NCBI GenBank assembly: GCA_000335715.1
Contig: AMYZ01000002.1
Coordinates: 304,556 to 368,555 of the forward strand
Direction: 5' to 3'
Length of the DNA stretch: 64,000 nucleotides
Source of the DNA: a beta proteobacterium L13
GTDB lineage: Bacteria > Pseudomonadota > Gammaproteobacteria > Burkholderiales > Chromobacteriaceae
The position numbers were made by a program, and so were the translations under genes. Shown here one piece after another: positions 42,700 to 53,929 of this stretch (position 1 is its first letter; each line of letters opens with the position of its first letter). The notes beneath the pieces were generated by a model. That model was not told where the DNA came from and ran no database searches. It saw nothing but the letters and a program-made list of their open reading frames with translations.

Positions 42700-43713
42700 C
42701 TAGCGTGCCGCCAGACTGGCGGCCAACCTTTTCAGGCTATGCCAGGCATCGCCTTGCTCTACCCCCTTGATCTGGCGGTCGATGCGCGCACAGGTAGCCA
42801 GCGCATCGGTCAGACGGCGCGGGCCGATACGCTGCACCGCCGGCGCCGCCAGCTTTTGCTTGTCGCCCCACAGGCGCAGCTCGCCCGCCATGTCGCGCAC
42901 CTGGCGGCCATCTTTCAGGCCACGGCCCAGCTTGATCAGCATGCGCACGTCTTCGGTGAACGACCACAACACCAGCACCGGCGCTTCGCCCTCGGCTTCC
43001 AGCCCGTCCAGCATGCGGGTAGCACGGGCGGCATCGCCCGCCAGCCAGCTTTCGGACAGGTGAAATACGTCAAAGCGCGCCACGTTGGCTACCGCATCGC
43101 GGATATCGGCCAGGCTCAGCTCGCCTTTGGGGTACAGCAGCGCCAGCTTGTCGATTTCCTGCTTGGCGGCCAGCAAGTTGCCTTCTACGCGGTCAGCAAA
43201 GAACGCGGCACTGTCGTGCGCCACGCTCTGCCCCTGCGCCTTCAGCCGGCGGCTGATCCAGGCGGGCAGCTCGTTGCGGCCAACCGGGCGGGCCTCTACC
43301 AGCACTGCGTGCTTTTCCAGCGCGGCAAACCATTTGGCTTTTTGCTGGGTTTTGTCCAGACGCGGCAGCTGGATCAGCGTGATGGTGTCCTGCGGCGGCT
43401 GCGCGGCCAACTGCTGCAGCGCCTCGGCACCGTCGACCCCCGGCTTGCCACCAGGGATGCGGATTTCCAGCAGCTTGAGGCTGGCAAACAGCGACACGCT
43501 GCTCATGGCATCGCGCAGGCGCGACCAGTCAAAATGGCCGCCCTCTACCGTCAGTACCTCGCGCTCCAGGTAGCCCGCCTGGCGTGCGCTGGCGCGCAGG
43601 GTATCTGCCGCCTCCAGCGCCAGCAATGCTTCCTCGCCATACACCACATAGAGCGGTGCCAGCGGGCTGCGCGCCAGCTGCTCTTTCAGGGCGTCAGGGC
43701 TGAGTGCTGGCAT
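42700..43713 (-). CDS. holA: DNA polymerase III delta subunit
   Basis: HolA is the wrench subunit of the clamp loader. The 337 residues match the family: N-terminal PLAPLYVVYGEEALLALEAA, the LLEIRIPGGKPG strand, AWISRRLKAQGQSV, and C-terminal LAARIDRQIKG-type end (CARIDRQIKGVEQGDAWHSL). It overlaps lptE by 20 bases, forming the usual leuS-lptE-holA order. Confidence 0.94.
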   Translation of the reverse strand: MPALSPDALKEQLARSPLAPLYVVYGEEALLALEAADTLRASARQAGYLEREVLTVEGGHFDWSRLRDAMSSVSLFASLKLLEIRIPGGKPGVDGAEALQQLAAQPPQDTITLIQLPRLDKTQQKAKWFAALEKHAVLVEARPVGRNELPAWISRRLKAQGQSVAHDSAAFFADRVEGNLLAAKQEIDKLALLYPKGELSLADIRDAVANVARFDVFHLSESWLAGDAARATRMLDGLEAEGEAPVLVLWSFTEDVRMLIKLGRGLKDGRQVRDMAGELRLWGDKQKLAAPAVQRIGPRRLTDALATCARIDRQIKGVEQGDAWHSLKRLAASLAAR

Positions 43714-44221
43714 TGGCAGGCTTGGCAGGCGTCACCGCCGGCAGATAAGACAGGCGGCGCACCAGCTGCTCGGCGGCGTCGCGGCGCATATCGGCCCACA
43801 GCAGGGCTTCTTCGCGCTCTTTGCCCAGTACCGCAGCATCGCTATAGCTCATCTCGCGGCGCACCACCACAGACATGGGCACAGGCGCGCTGTCAGTCAG
43901 GCGCTGCACGGTGGCGTTCACACGATAGATAAGCAGGTATTCATTTACCTTGCCACCACGGTTGATGGTGAGGATGTCCTTGCGGCTTTCTTCGTCTACC
44001 ACTCGCAGCGTGGCCTGGGCCGTACCCGTCTGCAAAGTCAGGCGGCCATCGCGTTGCAGCGCTGCGCGCAGGGCTTCATCCAGCGAGCCGGTGTTTTGCA
44101 GGTTCAGGCTGCTGAACGATAGCGGCCCCAGCGGGGCAGACATGCCGCGCAGATGAAAGCCGCAGCCCGCCAGCAGGCTGATACCCACGGCCAGAACAGC
44201 ACAATGCAAAGTTCGCTTCAT
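43694..44221 (-). CDS. lptE: LPS-assembly lipoprotein LptE
   Basis: LptE plugs the LptD barrel and helps insert LPS into the outer leaflet. The 175-residue precursor has a lipoprotein signal (AVLAVGISLLAGCGFHLRG) with lipidated Cys in LAGC and the typical GFHLRG directly after. The family pattern NRGGKVNEYLLIYRVNATVQ and REMSYSDAAVLGKEREEALL is clear. It lies between leuS and holA. Confidence 0.94.
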   Translation of the reverse strand: MKRTLHCAVLAVGISLLAGCGFHLRGMSAPLGPLSFSSLNLQNTGSLDEALRAALQRDGRLTLQTGTAQATLRVVDEESRKDILTINRGGKVNEYLLIYRVNATVQRLTDSAPVPMSVVVRREMSYSDAAVLGKEREEALLWADMRRDAAEQLVRRLSYLPAVTPAKPANASTQP

Positions 44222-44236
44222 GGCGTGTTACCGATG

Positions 44237-44262
44237 AAAACGGCGCGGGCCAGGCCGCGCCG
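44237..44262 (-). terminator. Hairpin in the leuS-lptE gap
   Basis: On the minus strand CGGCGCGG and CCGCGCCG form an eight-base-pair stem with a six-base loop, followed by TTTTC. The T run is short, so it may only attenuate between leuS and lptE. Confidence 0.5.
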
Positions 44263-44304
44263 TGCACCCGCCCCGGCAGCGTATGCCAGGGCCCGGGTAC
44301 GGGT

Positions 44305-46989
<2,685 letters not shown>

Positions 46990-47043
46990 CTACACGGCAG
47001 CTGGCAGCCTGGCGAAAAAGACCGGCCGGCGCACAGGGCGCGT

Positions 47044-47424
47044 TCAGGGGCAGGATTTGCGCTGCCAGCCTTGCGGCCCGCGGTAGCAGCGCTGCTCGGC
47101 CAGCTGTCGGGTAATGTACCAGCGGCTGTCGGCACCGCGGATCAGCTGCAGCGACCAGCGCCGCGCGCGCACGCTGTCGTCCAGCAAGCCATCTTGCTGG
47201 ATGCTCACGCTAACGCGGTCGAACGATTCCGGCTGGCTGCGCTGGCTGATGCGCAGGCGGGCGTACTCGAACTGGCCATCGCGGCCCATATCCGGCGCCA
47301 GGTAAGCCAGCGCCACCTGTACCGGCAGCTCGCCCGGCTGGCCGGTATAGAGCGGCCCGCTATCGGCCTGGGCTGTACCTGCGGCCAACCCGGCCAGCAA
47401 GCACGCGGTCAACATGCGCTTCAT
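47044..47424 (-). CDS. Small hypothetical periplasmic protein
   Basis: The 126-residue protein has a signal peptide (MKRMLTACLLAGLAAGTAQA). A basic domain with two C-terminal cysteines (EQRCYRGPQGWQRKSCP) probably forms a disulfide. I recognise no family. The ATG at 47424 has an excellent AAAGGA seven bases upstream. It lies 11 bases after the TauE-family gene on the same strand and is probably co-transcribed with it. Confidence 0.82.
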   Translation of the reverse strand: MKRMLTACLLAGLAAGTAQADSGPLYTGQPGELPVQVALAYLAPDMGRDGQFEYARLRISQRSQPESFDRVSVSIQQDGLLDDSVRARRWSLQLIRGADSRWYITRQLAEQRCYRGPQGWQRKSCP

Positions 47425-47435
47425 GGTGAATCCTT

Positions 47436-48248
47436 TCAGCCGTGCCGCAATAGCGTCCACAGCATTTCACTGGCCATCACCACCATCAGCACGGCGAAGG
47501 CCTTTTTCAGTTTTGCCACCGGCAAGGTATGCGCGGCACGGGCACCCAGCGGGGCGCATAGCACGGTCATCAGCATCAGCGCTGCCATGGCCGGCAGGTA
47601 GATAAAGCCCAGGCTACCCCACGGCAAGCCCGCCACACCCCAGCCGCTGGACAGGTAGCCCAGCGCACCGGATACCGCAATCGGCCAGCCCAACGCAGCG
47701 CTGGTGGCAATGGCGGTATGCACTGGCACGTTACACCAGCTCATGAACGGTACGCTCATGGAGCCGCCACCGATACCCACCCAGCTGGACACCATACCGA
47801 TGACGCCACCGGCAGCGCTTTTGCCTGCCAGGCCCGGCATATTGCGGCTGGCGGGCGGCTTGGCACCAAAAAACATTTGCGCACCAATGGCGTAGGCGTA
47901 CACCACAAAAAACCACTTCAGGCCATTGCTGGGGATGAACCCGGCCAGCAGGCTGCCTGCAAAGGTGCCCAGTACCATGGCAGGCGCCATGCCGCGCACG
48001 ATGTCCCAGCTTACCGCACCCCTTTTGTGGTGCTCGCGTACGCTGGCAAAGCTGGTAAACACCATTACCGCCAGCGAAGTGCCCACGGCCAGGTGCTGTA
48101 CGTAGTTGCCGCCCAAGCCTGCGGCCTCCAACACGCCGACCACCACCGGCACAATCACCAGGCCACCACCCACACCCAGCAAACCGGCCAGAAAGCCGGC
48201 AATGGCACCAAAACCCAGCAATACGGCAAACATCGCTAAAGACAGCAT
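47436..48248 (-). CDS. TauE/SafE-family membrane exporter
   Basis: The 270-residue membrane protein shows the two-halved TauE/SafE family (sulfite or organosulfur export). The first glycine-rich half-repeat is AIAGFLAGLLGVGGGLVIVP. The second is GMVSSWVGIGGGSMSVPFM. About eight transmembrane segments are evident. The ATG at 48248 overlaps the EVE-gene stop as TGATG, which shows translational coupling and favours this start over one ten codons upstream. The substrate is not known. Confidence 0.88.
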   Translation of the reverse strand: MLSLAMFAVLLGFGAIAGFLAGLLGVGGGLVIVPVVVGVLEAAGLGGNYVQHLAVGTSLAVMVFTSFASVREHHKRGAVSWDIVRGMAPAMVLGTFAGSLLAGFIPSNGLKWFFVVYAYAIGAQMFFGAKPPASRNMPGLAGKSAAGGVIGMVSSWVGIGGGSMSVPFMSWCNVPVHTAIATSAALGWPIAVSGALGYLSSGWGVAGLPWGSLGFIYLPAMAALMLMTVLCAPLGARAAHTLPVAKLKKAFAVLMVVMASEMLWTLLRHG

Positions 48249-48706
48249 CAGAAAACGTGCTCCTGCAGATAGGCCCACTGTTCGGGCGTGACGGGGGTGA
48301 TGGACAAACGGTTGCCGCGCGCCAGCACGGTCATGTCCTGCAAGGCCTCATGCTGACGCAATTCAGCCGGTGACACCAGCCGGGTTTTGCGCACGAAACG
48401 TACGTCTACGCACTGCCAGCGCGGCTTGTCGGGCTGGGACTTGGGGTCGAAGTAAGGGCTGGCTGGGTCAAACTGGCTGGGGTCGTCGTGCGCCGCTGCC
48501 ACCACCTCGGCAATGCCGGCAATACCCGGCTCGGGGCAGGACGAGTGCCAGAACAGCAGCAAATCGCCCGGCTGCATCTGGTCGCGCATGAAGTTGCGCG
48601 CCTGGTAGTTACGCACGCCGGTCCACACAAAATGCCGCTGTGGCTCGGCTTGCAAGTGCTGGATGCCCACGTCGTCGGGCTCGGATTTCATCAGCCAGTA
48701 GGCCAT
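48248..48706 (-). CDS. EVE-domain protein
   Basis: This 152-residue protein is a stand-alone EVE (PUA-like) domain. It starts AYWLMKSEPDDVGIQHLQ and continues WTGVRNYQARNFMRDQM, then GDLLLFWHSSC. EVE proteins bind modified bases or nucleic acids and are known as homologues of human THYN1. Function in bacteria is unsettled. It is followed by a coupled TauE-type gene, and precedes fau by 28 bases on the same strand. Confidence 0.92.
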   Translation of the reverse strand: MAYWLMKSEPDDVGIQHLQAEPQRHFVWTGVRNYQARNFMRDQMQPGDLLLFWHSSCPEPGIAGIAEVVAAAHDDPSQFDPASPYFDPKSQPDKPRWQCVDVRFVRKTRLVSPAELRQHEALQDMTVLARGNRLSITPVTPEQWAYLQEHVF

Positions 48707-48733
48707 GGGGGTCCTTTCGCGCGCATCATGCGC

Positions 48734-49327
48734 TCAGGCAAAACGATGCAGGCCGCTTTCGGTCAGCAGGTAGTCGAGACGCACGTCCCACGGCTCGCGC
48801 GGCACACGGGCGACGCGCTGGCAGTCGTAAGCCACGCCCACCAAAAGCGGCTTGCCGTAACGCGGGTGACAGCGGCGGAAAGCCAGCGTGCTGTCGTAGA
48901 AACCACCGCCCTGCCCCATGCGGTAGCCGTCGGCATCGATACCCAGCAAGGGCACAAACAGCACGTCCAGCCGCTCGGCACGCAGCTGTGGGCCGGCGTA
49001 CTCGGCAATGCCGTAGCGCGGGTGGGTATACCAAAGGTTGGCCGCACCCAGGCGGGCGAACCACAGCCGGCGGCCACGCTGCGGAATCACCGGCAGGTAC
49101 AGCGCCGCACCACGGCCGCGCGCGGCGGCCATCAGCGGCGCCATGTCCAGCTCGCTGCCGGCGGCGATATAGGCCCCCAGGTGCTTGCCCCGCCGCAACA
49201 GACGCGAGGCATGGCGGGCAATGGCGCGGGCGGCTTGCTGGCGATAGGCACGCGGCAAGGCCATGCGGGCGCGGCGCAGCGTTTTACGCAGCTGCGCCTT
49301 GGCGCTAAGCGGGTCGGCGGCTGTCAT
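48734..49327 (-). CDS. fau: 5-formyltetrahydrofolate cyclo-ligase
   Basis: This enzyme converts 5-formyl-THF to 5,10-methenyl-THF with ATP. The 197-residue protein has an N-terminal KAQLRKTLRRARMAL and the ATP-binding MGQGGGFYDSTLAF motif near the C-terminus. FVPLLGIDADGYRMG precedes it. The order zapA, 6S RNA, fau is the standard one in proteobacteria, where fau is often read through from the 6S gene. Confidence 0.93.
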   Translation of the reverse strand: MTAADPLSAKAQLRKTLRRARMALPRAYRQQAARAIARHASRLLRRGKHLGAYIAAGSELDMAPLMAAARGRGAALYLPVIPQRGRRLWFARLGAANLWYTHPRYGIAEYAGPQLRAERLDVLFVPLLGIDADGYRMGQGGGFYDSTLAFRRCHPRYGKPLLVGVAYDCQRVARVPREPWDVRLDYLLTESGLHRFA

Positions 49328-49353
49328 CGGGTATCAGGGGGAAAACGGGGGGA

Positions 49354-49535
49354 GTCCCCCGCGAGTGTCGATCCGGCAAAATTCGCTTGTACCCTGTTTC
49401 CAGGGTGGTCGCCCGCCCGTTGCTTCGGGCACATCCGGCTAAGGGACGCGGCACACCTGCAACCATGGCTAGCAACCGTAGCGAACGCATTGGTACAAAG
49501 GAATTTGGGAGCCTTCTCGAACACCGCAGGGGGTA
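49354..49535 (-). ncRNA. ssrS: 6S RNA
   Basis: 6S RNA traps sigma70 RNA polymerase by mimicking an open promoter. It lies exactly in the zapA-fau gap. On the minus strand the ends pair (CCCCC-T-GCG-GTGT with ACAC-T-CGC-GGGGG). The middle shows the expected long, partly unpaired hairpin with a large central bubble, including TTAGCCGGATGTGCCC and CACCCTGGAAACAGGGTAC. The length of about 180 nucleotides is right, and a GC-rich stem with TTTT closes the 3' end. The 5' and 3' limits are set from pairing and may be a few bases off. Confidence 0.85.
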
Positions 49536-49550
49536 GACGGATGTTCTGTA

Positions 49551-49868
49551 CTACGAGAGCAGGCCTTGCTGGCCAGCGCTTAGCGCCTGGTCTGCTGCCT
49601 CGCTCATACTGCGTATTTTACGCTGGATTGCGGCCATCTCCAAGCCACCATCGCCTACTTTCACTTTCAACAGATCGTGGGCAATGTTCAGCGCAGCCAT
49701 GATGGCGACCTTATCAGTATCCATTACGCGGCCAGTAGCCTGAATACTATCGATTTTTTCGCCCAGCAGACGCACGGCCTGCTCCAGCGTTTCGCGCTCT
49801 TCAGCCGGGGTGCCAATGGAAAAATGGCGGCCCAGCAGGGTGACATCAACCTGAACCACGTCGCTCAT
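49551..49868 (-). CDS. zapA: Cell division protein ZapA
   Basis: ZapA cross-links FtsZ protofilaments in the Z ring. The 105-residue protein shows VQVDVTLLGRHFSIGTPAEE, the conserved beta hairpin start, and a C-terminal helical region. It overlaps the preceding coiled-coil gene by four bases and precedes 6S RNA. Confidence 0.92.
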   Translation of the reverse strand: MSDVVQVDVTLLGRHFSIGTPAEERETLEQAVRLLGEKIDSIQATGRVMDTDKVAIMAALNIAHDLLKVKVGDGGLEMAAIQRKIRSMSEAADQALSAGQQGLLS

Positions 49869-50068
49869 GCTTCTTCCTCCTTCGGCAAGCGGTCAATCAG
49901 CAGGGTCACGCGGTGGCGCGTTTCTTCCAGATTGAACTTCATCTCGGCGTTTTCACGCATGGCTTCGGCCAGCGCCGAGGCAAAGCGGCTATTTTGGGTT
50001 TCCAGCTCGTGAATGCGCGCAATCAGCGCAGCGACACGGCCTTCCAGATATTCGAGTTCGTGTTCCAT
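49865..50068 (-). CDS. ZapB-like small coiled-coil protein
   Basis: The 67-residue protein is almost entirely coiled coil (EYLEGRVAALIARIHELETQ) and ends LLIDRLPKEEEA. It is the typical TIGR02449-type partner upstream of zapA in proteobacteria, probably linking ZapA to the division apparatus. The ATG at 50068 is used; a TTG further upstream is poorer. The stop overlaps the zapA start by four bases (ATGA type). Confidence 0.85.
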   Translation of the reverse strand: MEHELEYLEGRVAALIARIHELETQNSRFASALAEAMRENAEMKFNLEETRHRVTLLIDRLPKEEEA

Positions 50069-50089
50069 GGCGGCGAGAATAGCCAAGCG

Positions 50090-50962
50090 CTACGGGGGCG
50101 TCAAACCCAGCTTGCGCCTGGCATGATCCAGAGTGCTACACAGTTGTTCGGCAGCCCCGGCCAGACGCGGGCCGGGACGGCTTATCGTGTCCTGATCCAG
50201 GGTAAGTTGCAAGCCTTGCGCTACGGCGGGCAGCTGCGGCCAACGTTGCCAGCGGGCGTGGTTGGCCGCATTAAACGCCAGCATGACCTGCGGGCGCGCC
50301 AGCACGACGGCCTCGATACTGACCTGCGGCGCAGGCAGGGCGGCCCCGGCAAACACATTGTGGCCGCCACACAGGGTGATGAGCGAGCCCAGGAAACTGT
50401 GCTTGCTCACGGTAAAAACGGGGTTGTCGCCTATTTGCATAAATACCGACACCGGCGCGCTGCGGCGGTAACGCTGCTGCAGGCTGGCGATGCGGCGCTC
50501 GAACGCCGTAGCCTGCGCGTCGGCCTGGGCGGCGTGGCCGGTCAGTTGGCCCAGATCGCGCATCTCGCGCGGGATATCGGCCAGCTGCAACGGGGCGCTG
50601 ATATACACCGGCACGCCCATATCGCGCAGCTTTTGTACGGTGCGCGGGTTGCCGCCATCGCGCCAGGCCACGATCAGATCCGGCTGTTGTTGCAGGATGG
50701 CTTCGATGCTCAGGCCGCTATAGCCGCCGACACGCGGCAGCTGGCGCGCAGCCGGCGGGTAATCGCTGTAATCCACCACCGCCACCAGCTGGCTACCCGC
50801 GCCAATGGCGTACAGGTTTTCCACCGCGTGCGGCACCAGCGCCACCACACGGCGCGCGGGTGCAGGCAGCACCACACTATTACCCTGCGCATCGCGCACC
50901 GATACCGCCGCCATGGCCGGTGCAGCCAGCCATAGCGCAGCCGCCCATAGCCGCCACCTCAT
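50090..50962 (-). CDS. btuF: Periplasmic cobalamin-binding protein BtuF
   Basis: BtuF carries vitamin B12 from BtuB to the inner-membrane importer. The 290-residue precursor has a signal peptide (MRWRLWAAALWLAAPAMA) and the helical-backbone binding-protein fold: ARRVVALVPHAVENLYAIGA, SIEAILQQQPDLIVAW, and LCGGHNVFAG. Its ATG overlaps the cobU stop (ATGA). No btuC or btuD permease gene follows; the ZapB-like gene comes next, so the importer must lie elsewhere. Confidence 0.9.
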   Translation of the reverse strand: MRWRLWAAALWLAAPAMAAVSVRDAQGNSVVLPAPARRVVALVPHAVENLYAIGAGSQLVAVVDYSDYPPAARQLPRVGGYSGLSIEAILQQQPDLIVAWRDGGNPRTVQKLRDMGVPVYISAPLQLADIPREMRDLGQLTGHAAQADAQATAFERRIASLQQRYRRSAPVSVFMQIGDNPVFTVSKHSFLGSLITLCGGHNVFAGAALPAPQVSIEAVVLARPQVMLAFNAANHARWQRWPQLPAVAQGLQLTLDQDTISRPGPRLAGAAEQLCSTLDHARRKLGLTPP

Positions 50963-51492
50963 GCCGCGCCTTTCAAGACCAAAGGTTGGCCGCAGGCCAC
51001 CAGCGTGACGCGCTGGCATACCGCCGCCACGTCCTGGTTCAGCCGCCCCAGCTCGTCGACAAAATGGCGGGTTTCCGCCCCCAGCGGCACCACGCCCCAG
51101 CCCACCTCGTTGCTTACCAGTACGATCTGCGCTGGCGGCGCGGCCAACACCGCCAGCAAGCTGCTGCGTTGCTGCTGCCAGGCGTCGGCGTCGAACTGGC
51201 CATCTTCGTCGAAAAAACGCATCAGCCACATGCCCAGGCAATCCACCAGTACCAGGCTACCCGGCGCAGCCTGCTGCAGCGCCTCACCCAGCTTGCGGCC
51301 AACCTCGGCCAGGCCCCAGTGCGCCGGGCGTCGCGCCTGATGGTGGGCGATGCGTTCGGCAAAGGCCGCATCGCTGCGGCGCTCGGCAGTGGCCACGTAG
51401 CACACGGCGCCGCCGTGCTGCAGCGCCAGGCTTTCGGCGTAACGGCTCTTGCCGCTGCGGGCGCCGCCGCTGATCAGGTGGGTAGTGGTCAT
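50959..51492 (-). CDS. cobU: Adenosylcobinamide kinase/guanylyltransferase
   Basis: CobU phosphorylates and guanylylates adenosylcobinamide. The 177-residue protein begins with the Walker A motif HLISGGARSGKSRYAE. The active-site CYVATAERRSD and DCLGMWL follow, and then VLVSNEVGWGVVPLG. This is the bacterial CobU/CobP type. ATG 51492 has AGGA upstream. The gene is second in btuB-cobU-btuF, after a hairpin in the btuB-cobU gap. Confidence 0.94.
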   Translation of the reverse strand: MTTTHLISGGARSGKSRYAESLALQHGGAVCYVATAERRSDAAFAERIAHHQARRPAHWGLAEVGRKLGEALQQAAPGSLVLVDCLGMWLMRFFDEDGQFDADAWQQQRSSLLAVLAAPPAQIVLVSNEVGWGVVPLGAETRHFVDELGRLNQDVAAVCQRVTLVACGQPLVLKGAA

Positions 51493-51540
51493 GGTGTGTA
51501 TTCCTGTCAAAACCGGCTCGGGGCGGGCAAGGTAAGACAA

Positions 51541-51565
51541 ACCCCGCTGCCAAGGCAAGCGGGGT
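51541..51565 (-). terminator. Hairpin between btuB and cobU
   Basis: ACCCCGCT and AGCGGGGT form an eight-base-pair stem on the minus strand with TTTGTCTT after it. It may cut transcription between btuB and the downstream genes. A decamer copy overlaps its other side. Confidence 0.4.
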
Positions 51566-51630
51566 GGGGTTGGCCGCACACGGGCGGCCAGCAGGCAAGC
51601 CCCCGCGCCAGCGGGGTGCCGGCACCAGGC

Positions 51631-53460
51631 TTACTGGGCGTAACGTACGCCGACAAACCAGCCACGGCGCGGCTGATTGTAGTCTTTTACCGTTTCGTAA
51701 CGCTTGTCACCCACATTAGTCAGCTTGGTGTTCAGCGTCCACTGCTTGTCCAGCTGGTAGTCGGCGCCCAGGTTCACTACGCCGTAGCCGCGCAGGTACT
51801 CGGTGTTGGCCGTACTGGTCGGGCGCTTGCCGGCGGCACGCAGCTCGGCGCTCAGCGTGGTGCGGTCCAGCGCCAGGCTGGCGGTAATGCCACCGTGCAG
51901 CTTGCTGCGGTACTGCAGTATCTTGCCGGTTTTTTCGTCGCGGGCACGCTGCGATGTCACGTTGGCCGCCAGGTTGATACCGGCGATCACGGTGCTGCCT
52001 TCCAGCGTTTGGCCGGTGATGTGGGCTTTGTCGATATTGATCACACTGGAATAGTCGGCGTTACCGGCGATCAGGTTTTCAATACGATTATCAAAGGCGG
52101 TGAACTTCACGCTATTGCTGCCCTGGCGCCACTGTGCGGACAGCTCGCGGTTGCGCGCTTCTTCCGGCTTCAGGTTCGGGTTGCCCTGGTAGCCAAAGGA
52201 CAAGGGCCAGTACAGGTCGTTGAAGCTTGGTGCCTTGAACGCTGTACCGTAACCCACGCGCAGCAGCCAGCCGGCAGCAGGAACAAAGCCGTAGCCGACC
52301 TGGCCAGTACGATGGCCACCAAACTGCGAGTTGTCGTCATAACGCACGCTACCCTGCAGGCGGTGGGCACCAAACTCGCCCTGATAACCGGCGAACGCGG
52401 CGTTCACGCTGCGGCGGGTCTGGGTGAACGCCGTGCTGCTCAGCACGTGCTGCTCGGTGTTGACCAGGCCCAGCGCCAGCAGGCCGGCACTGCCCAGGCT
52501 CAGATCATTCTGCCACTGCCACTCATTCTGGCGGGTTTCATAGTAGCTGCTGGGCTGCACGAAGTTGCCGTTGGTGTAGTTCAGCGACTTGTCGGCGCTA
52601 TAGCTGTAACGCAAGCTGCTGTTCCAGCGTTCGCCCAGACGGTTTTTCAGCTCCACGCTCTGGCCTACCAGCCGGGAGGCTGCTTCGTCCTGCGCCTTGG
52701 CCGAACCGTCGTATTCGTTCACGCTTTCCGACTGGAACGCTGTCAGGTTCAGGCTGTGGCCAGGTGCCAGCTGGTGCTGCACGCTGGCGTTGTAGGTGGT
52801 GTTCTCGTAGCCGTCACGGTCCGGGTTATAAGTAGGTAGACGGTTGCTACGCGCCGAAATGCCGTCGGTACGGTTATGGCTAAAGGCCAGGTTAAACGCG
52901 GTACGGTCTACCTTGCCGGAGATACCGGCACCCACCACACGCTTGCCTTCCGCTCCCACACCCACGTTGGCCGACAGGGCTGGCGCGCCGCTGCCGCGCT
53001 TGGTAAAGATCTGCACCACGCCGCCGATGGCGTCGGCACCGTACAGGCTGGAAGCCGGGCCGCGCAGGATCTCGATGCGTTCGATGGCGTCCGGGTTCAG
53101 GTATTCCAGAGAGGTTACCCCCGAGGTAGCCGAAACAACGCGCACGCCATCAATCAGCACCACGGTCTGTTTGGCCGTCGCGCCGCGCAGCATCAGGTTG
53201 CTGCTCTTGCCTTCGCCACCGTTGCTGTAGAACTCCACGCCCGCCTCGCGGCTGAGCAGCTCGGCGACGGTAAGGTTGCCGGACTGCGCGATTTCCTCGC
53301 GACCCAGCACGGTGATATCGGATAGCACTTTGGCGACCGGGGTGGTGGTACGGGTGGCGGTTACGACCACTTCATCCAGAGTGACAGGCTGGTTGGCCAT
53401 GGCGGCCTGGGCACAGGCCAGCGCTACCAGCGTGGCCAGGGGTTTGTTGCTGAAAGACAT
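51631..53460 (-). CDS. btuB: TonB-dependent vitamin B12 receptor BtuB
   Basis: BtuB is the outer-membrane B12 receptor. The roughly 609-residue protein has a signal peptide (NKPLATLVALACAQAAMA) and a TonB box-like VTLDEVVVTATR. The plug shows LGREEIAQSGNLTVAELLSR, SNLMLRGATAKQTVVLIDGV, and RGPASSLYGADAIGGVVQIF, the classical BtuB/CirA plug pattern. The barrel ends FVGVRYAQ. Assignment as a B12 receptor is strongly supported by the cobalamin riboswitch just upstream. It is the first gene of btuB-cobU-btuF. Confidence 0.92.
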   Translation of the reverse strand: MSFSNKPLATLVALACAQAAMANQPVTLDEVVVTATRTTTPVAKVLSDITVLGREEIAQSGNLTVAELLSREAGVEFYSNGGEGKSSNLMLRGATAKQTVVLIDGVRVVSATSGVTSLEYLNPDAIERIEILRGPASSLYGADAIGGVVQIFTKRGSGAPALSANVGVGAEGKRVVGAGISGKVDRTAFNLAFSHNRTDGISARSNRLPTYNPDRDGYENTTYNASVQHQLAPGHSLNLTAFQSESVNEYDGSAKAQDEAASRLVGQSVELKNRLGERWNSSLRYSYSADKSLNYTNGNFVQPSSYYETRQNEWQWQNDLSLGSAGLLALGLVNTEQHVLSSTAFTQTRRSVNAAFAGYQGEFGAHRLQGSVRYDDNSQFGGHRTGQVGYGFVPAAGWLLRVGYGTAFKAPSFNDLYWPLSFGYQGNPNLKPEEARNRELSAQWRQGSNSVKFTAFDNRIENLIAGNADYSSVINIDKAHITGQTLEGSTVIAGINLAANVTSQRARDEKTGKILQYRSKLHGGITASLALDRTTLSAELRAAGKRPTSTANTEYLRGYGVVNLGADYQLDKQWTLNTKLTNVGDKRYETVKDYNQPRRGWFVGVRYAQ

Positions 53461-53596
53461 GTAGACACACTCCGTAAGGACAAAAAGGGAGTGCGGAGAA
53501 ATAAAAGGACACAAGCGCACTGCCGGCAGGCACCGACAGCAGGCTGTCTTATCGCCTCCCCGCGATACTCCAGCAAGACGCGATTCCGCCGCGTCT

Positions 53597-53780
53597 ATTG
53601 CAGGCCGGTCTCCGGGCTGGGCCATGCGGCATCGTGCCTTCCCACCCTGCGGGGCAGTGGCGAATACGATGCCTGGAGCGCGTACGCTCAGGCCTTACCG
53701 TTGCGGGGGCAGCGCCGGTCTTTCACCGGCTTCCCGTTTCACCTGCCTACACCGTATGGGCGTGGCAGGCACCTGCAAGC
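53597..53780 (-). promoter_or_regulatory. Cobalamin riboswitch upstream of btuB
   Basis: On the minus strand the sequence has GAAGCCGGTG (53725 region), the conserved box GCCCCCGCAACGG and the 3' CCCGGAGACCGGCCTGC, the full pattern of the cobalamin aptamer. The outer stem GGTGCCTGCC and GGCAGGTGAAACGG is at the 5' side. B12 binding should repress btuB and its operon. The TATAAT promoter lies just upstream. Confidence 0.95.
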
Positions 53781-53784
53781 CGCC

Positions 53785-53790
53785 ATTATA
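53785..53790 (-). promoter_or_regulatory. Minus-10 box of the riboswitch-btuB transcript
   Basis: TATAAT on the minus strand lies about five bases before the aptamer. The minus-35 position is not well matched. Confidence 0.6.
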
Positions 53791-53929
53791 ACGGGATGCT
53801 GCGCCGCAGAACGCTAGCGCGGGAAATTAAACCATATGCATTAAGCCCCCATTGCCAGCTGCGCCATGCTGTCGTATGGTCTGCCGGTTCGCCTGCCCTG
53901 CAGGCCAGGAAATCATGCAAGGACCTCAT

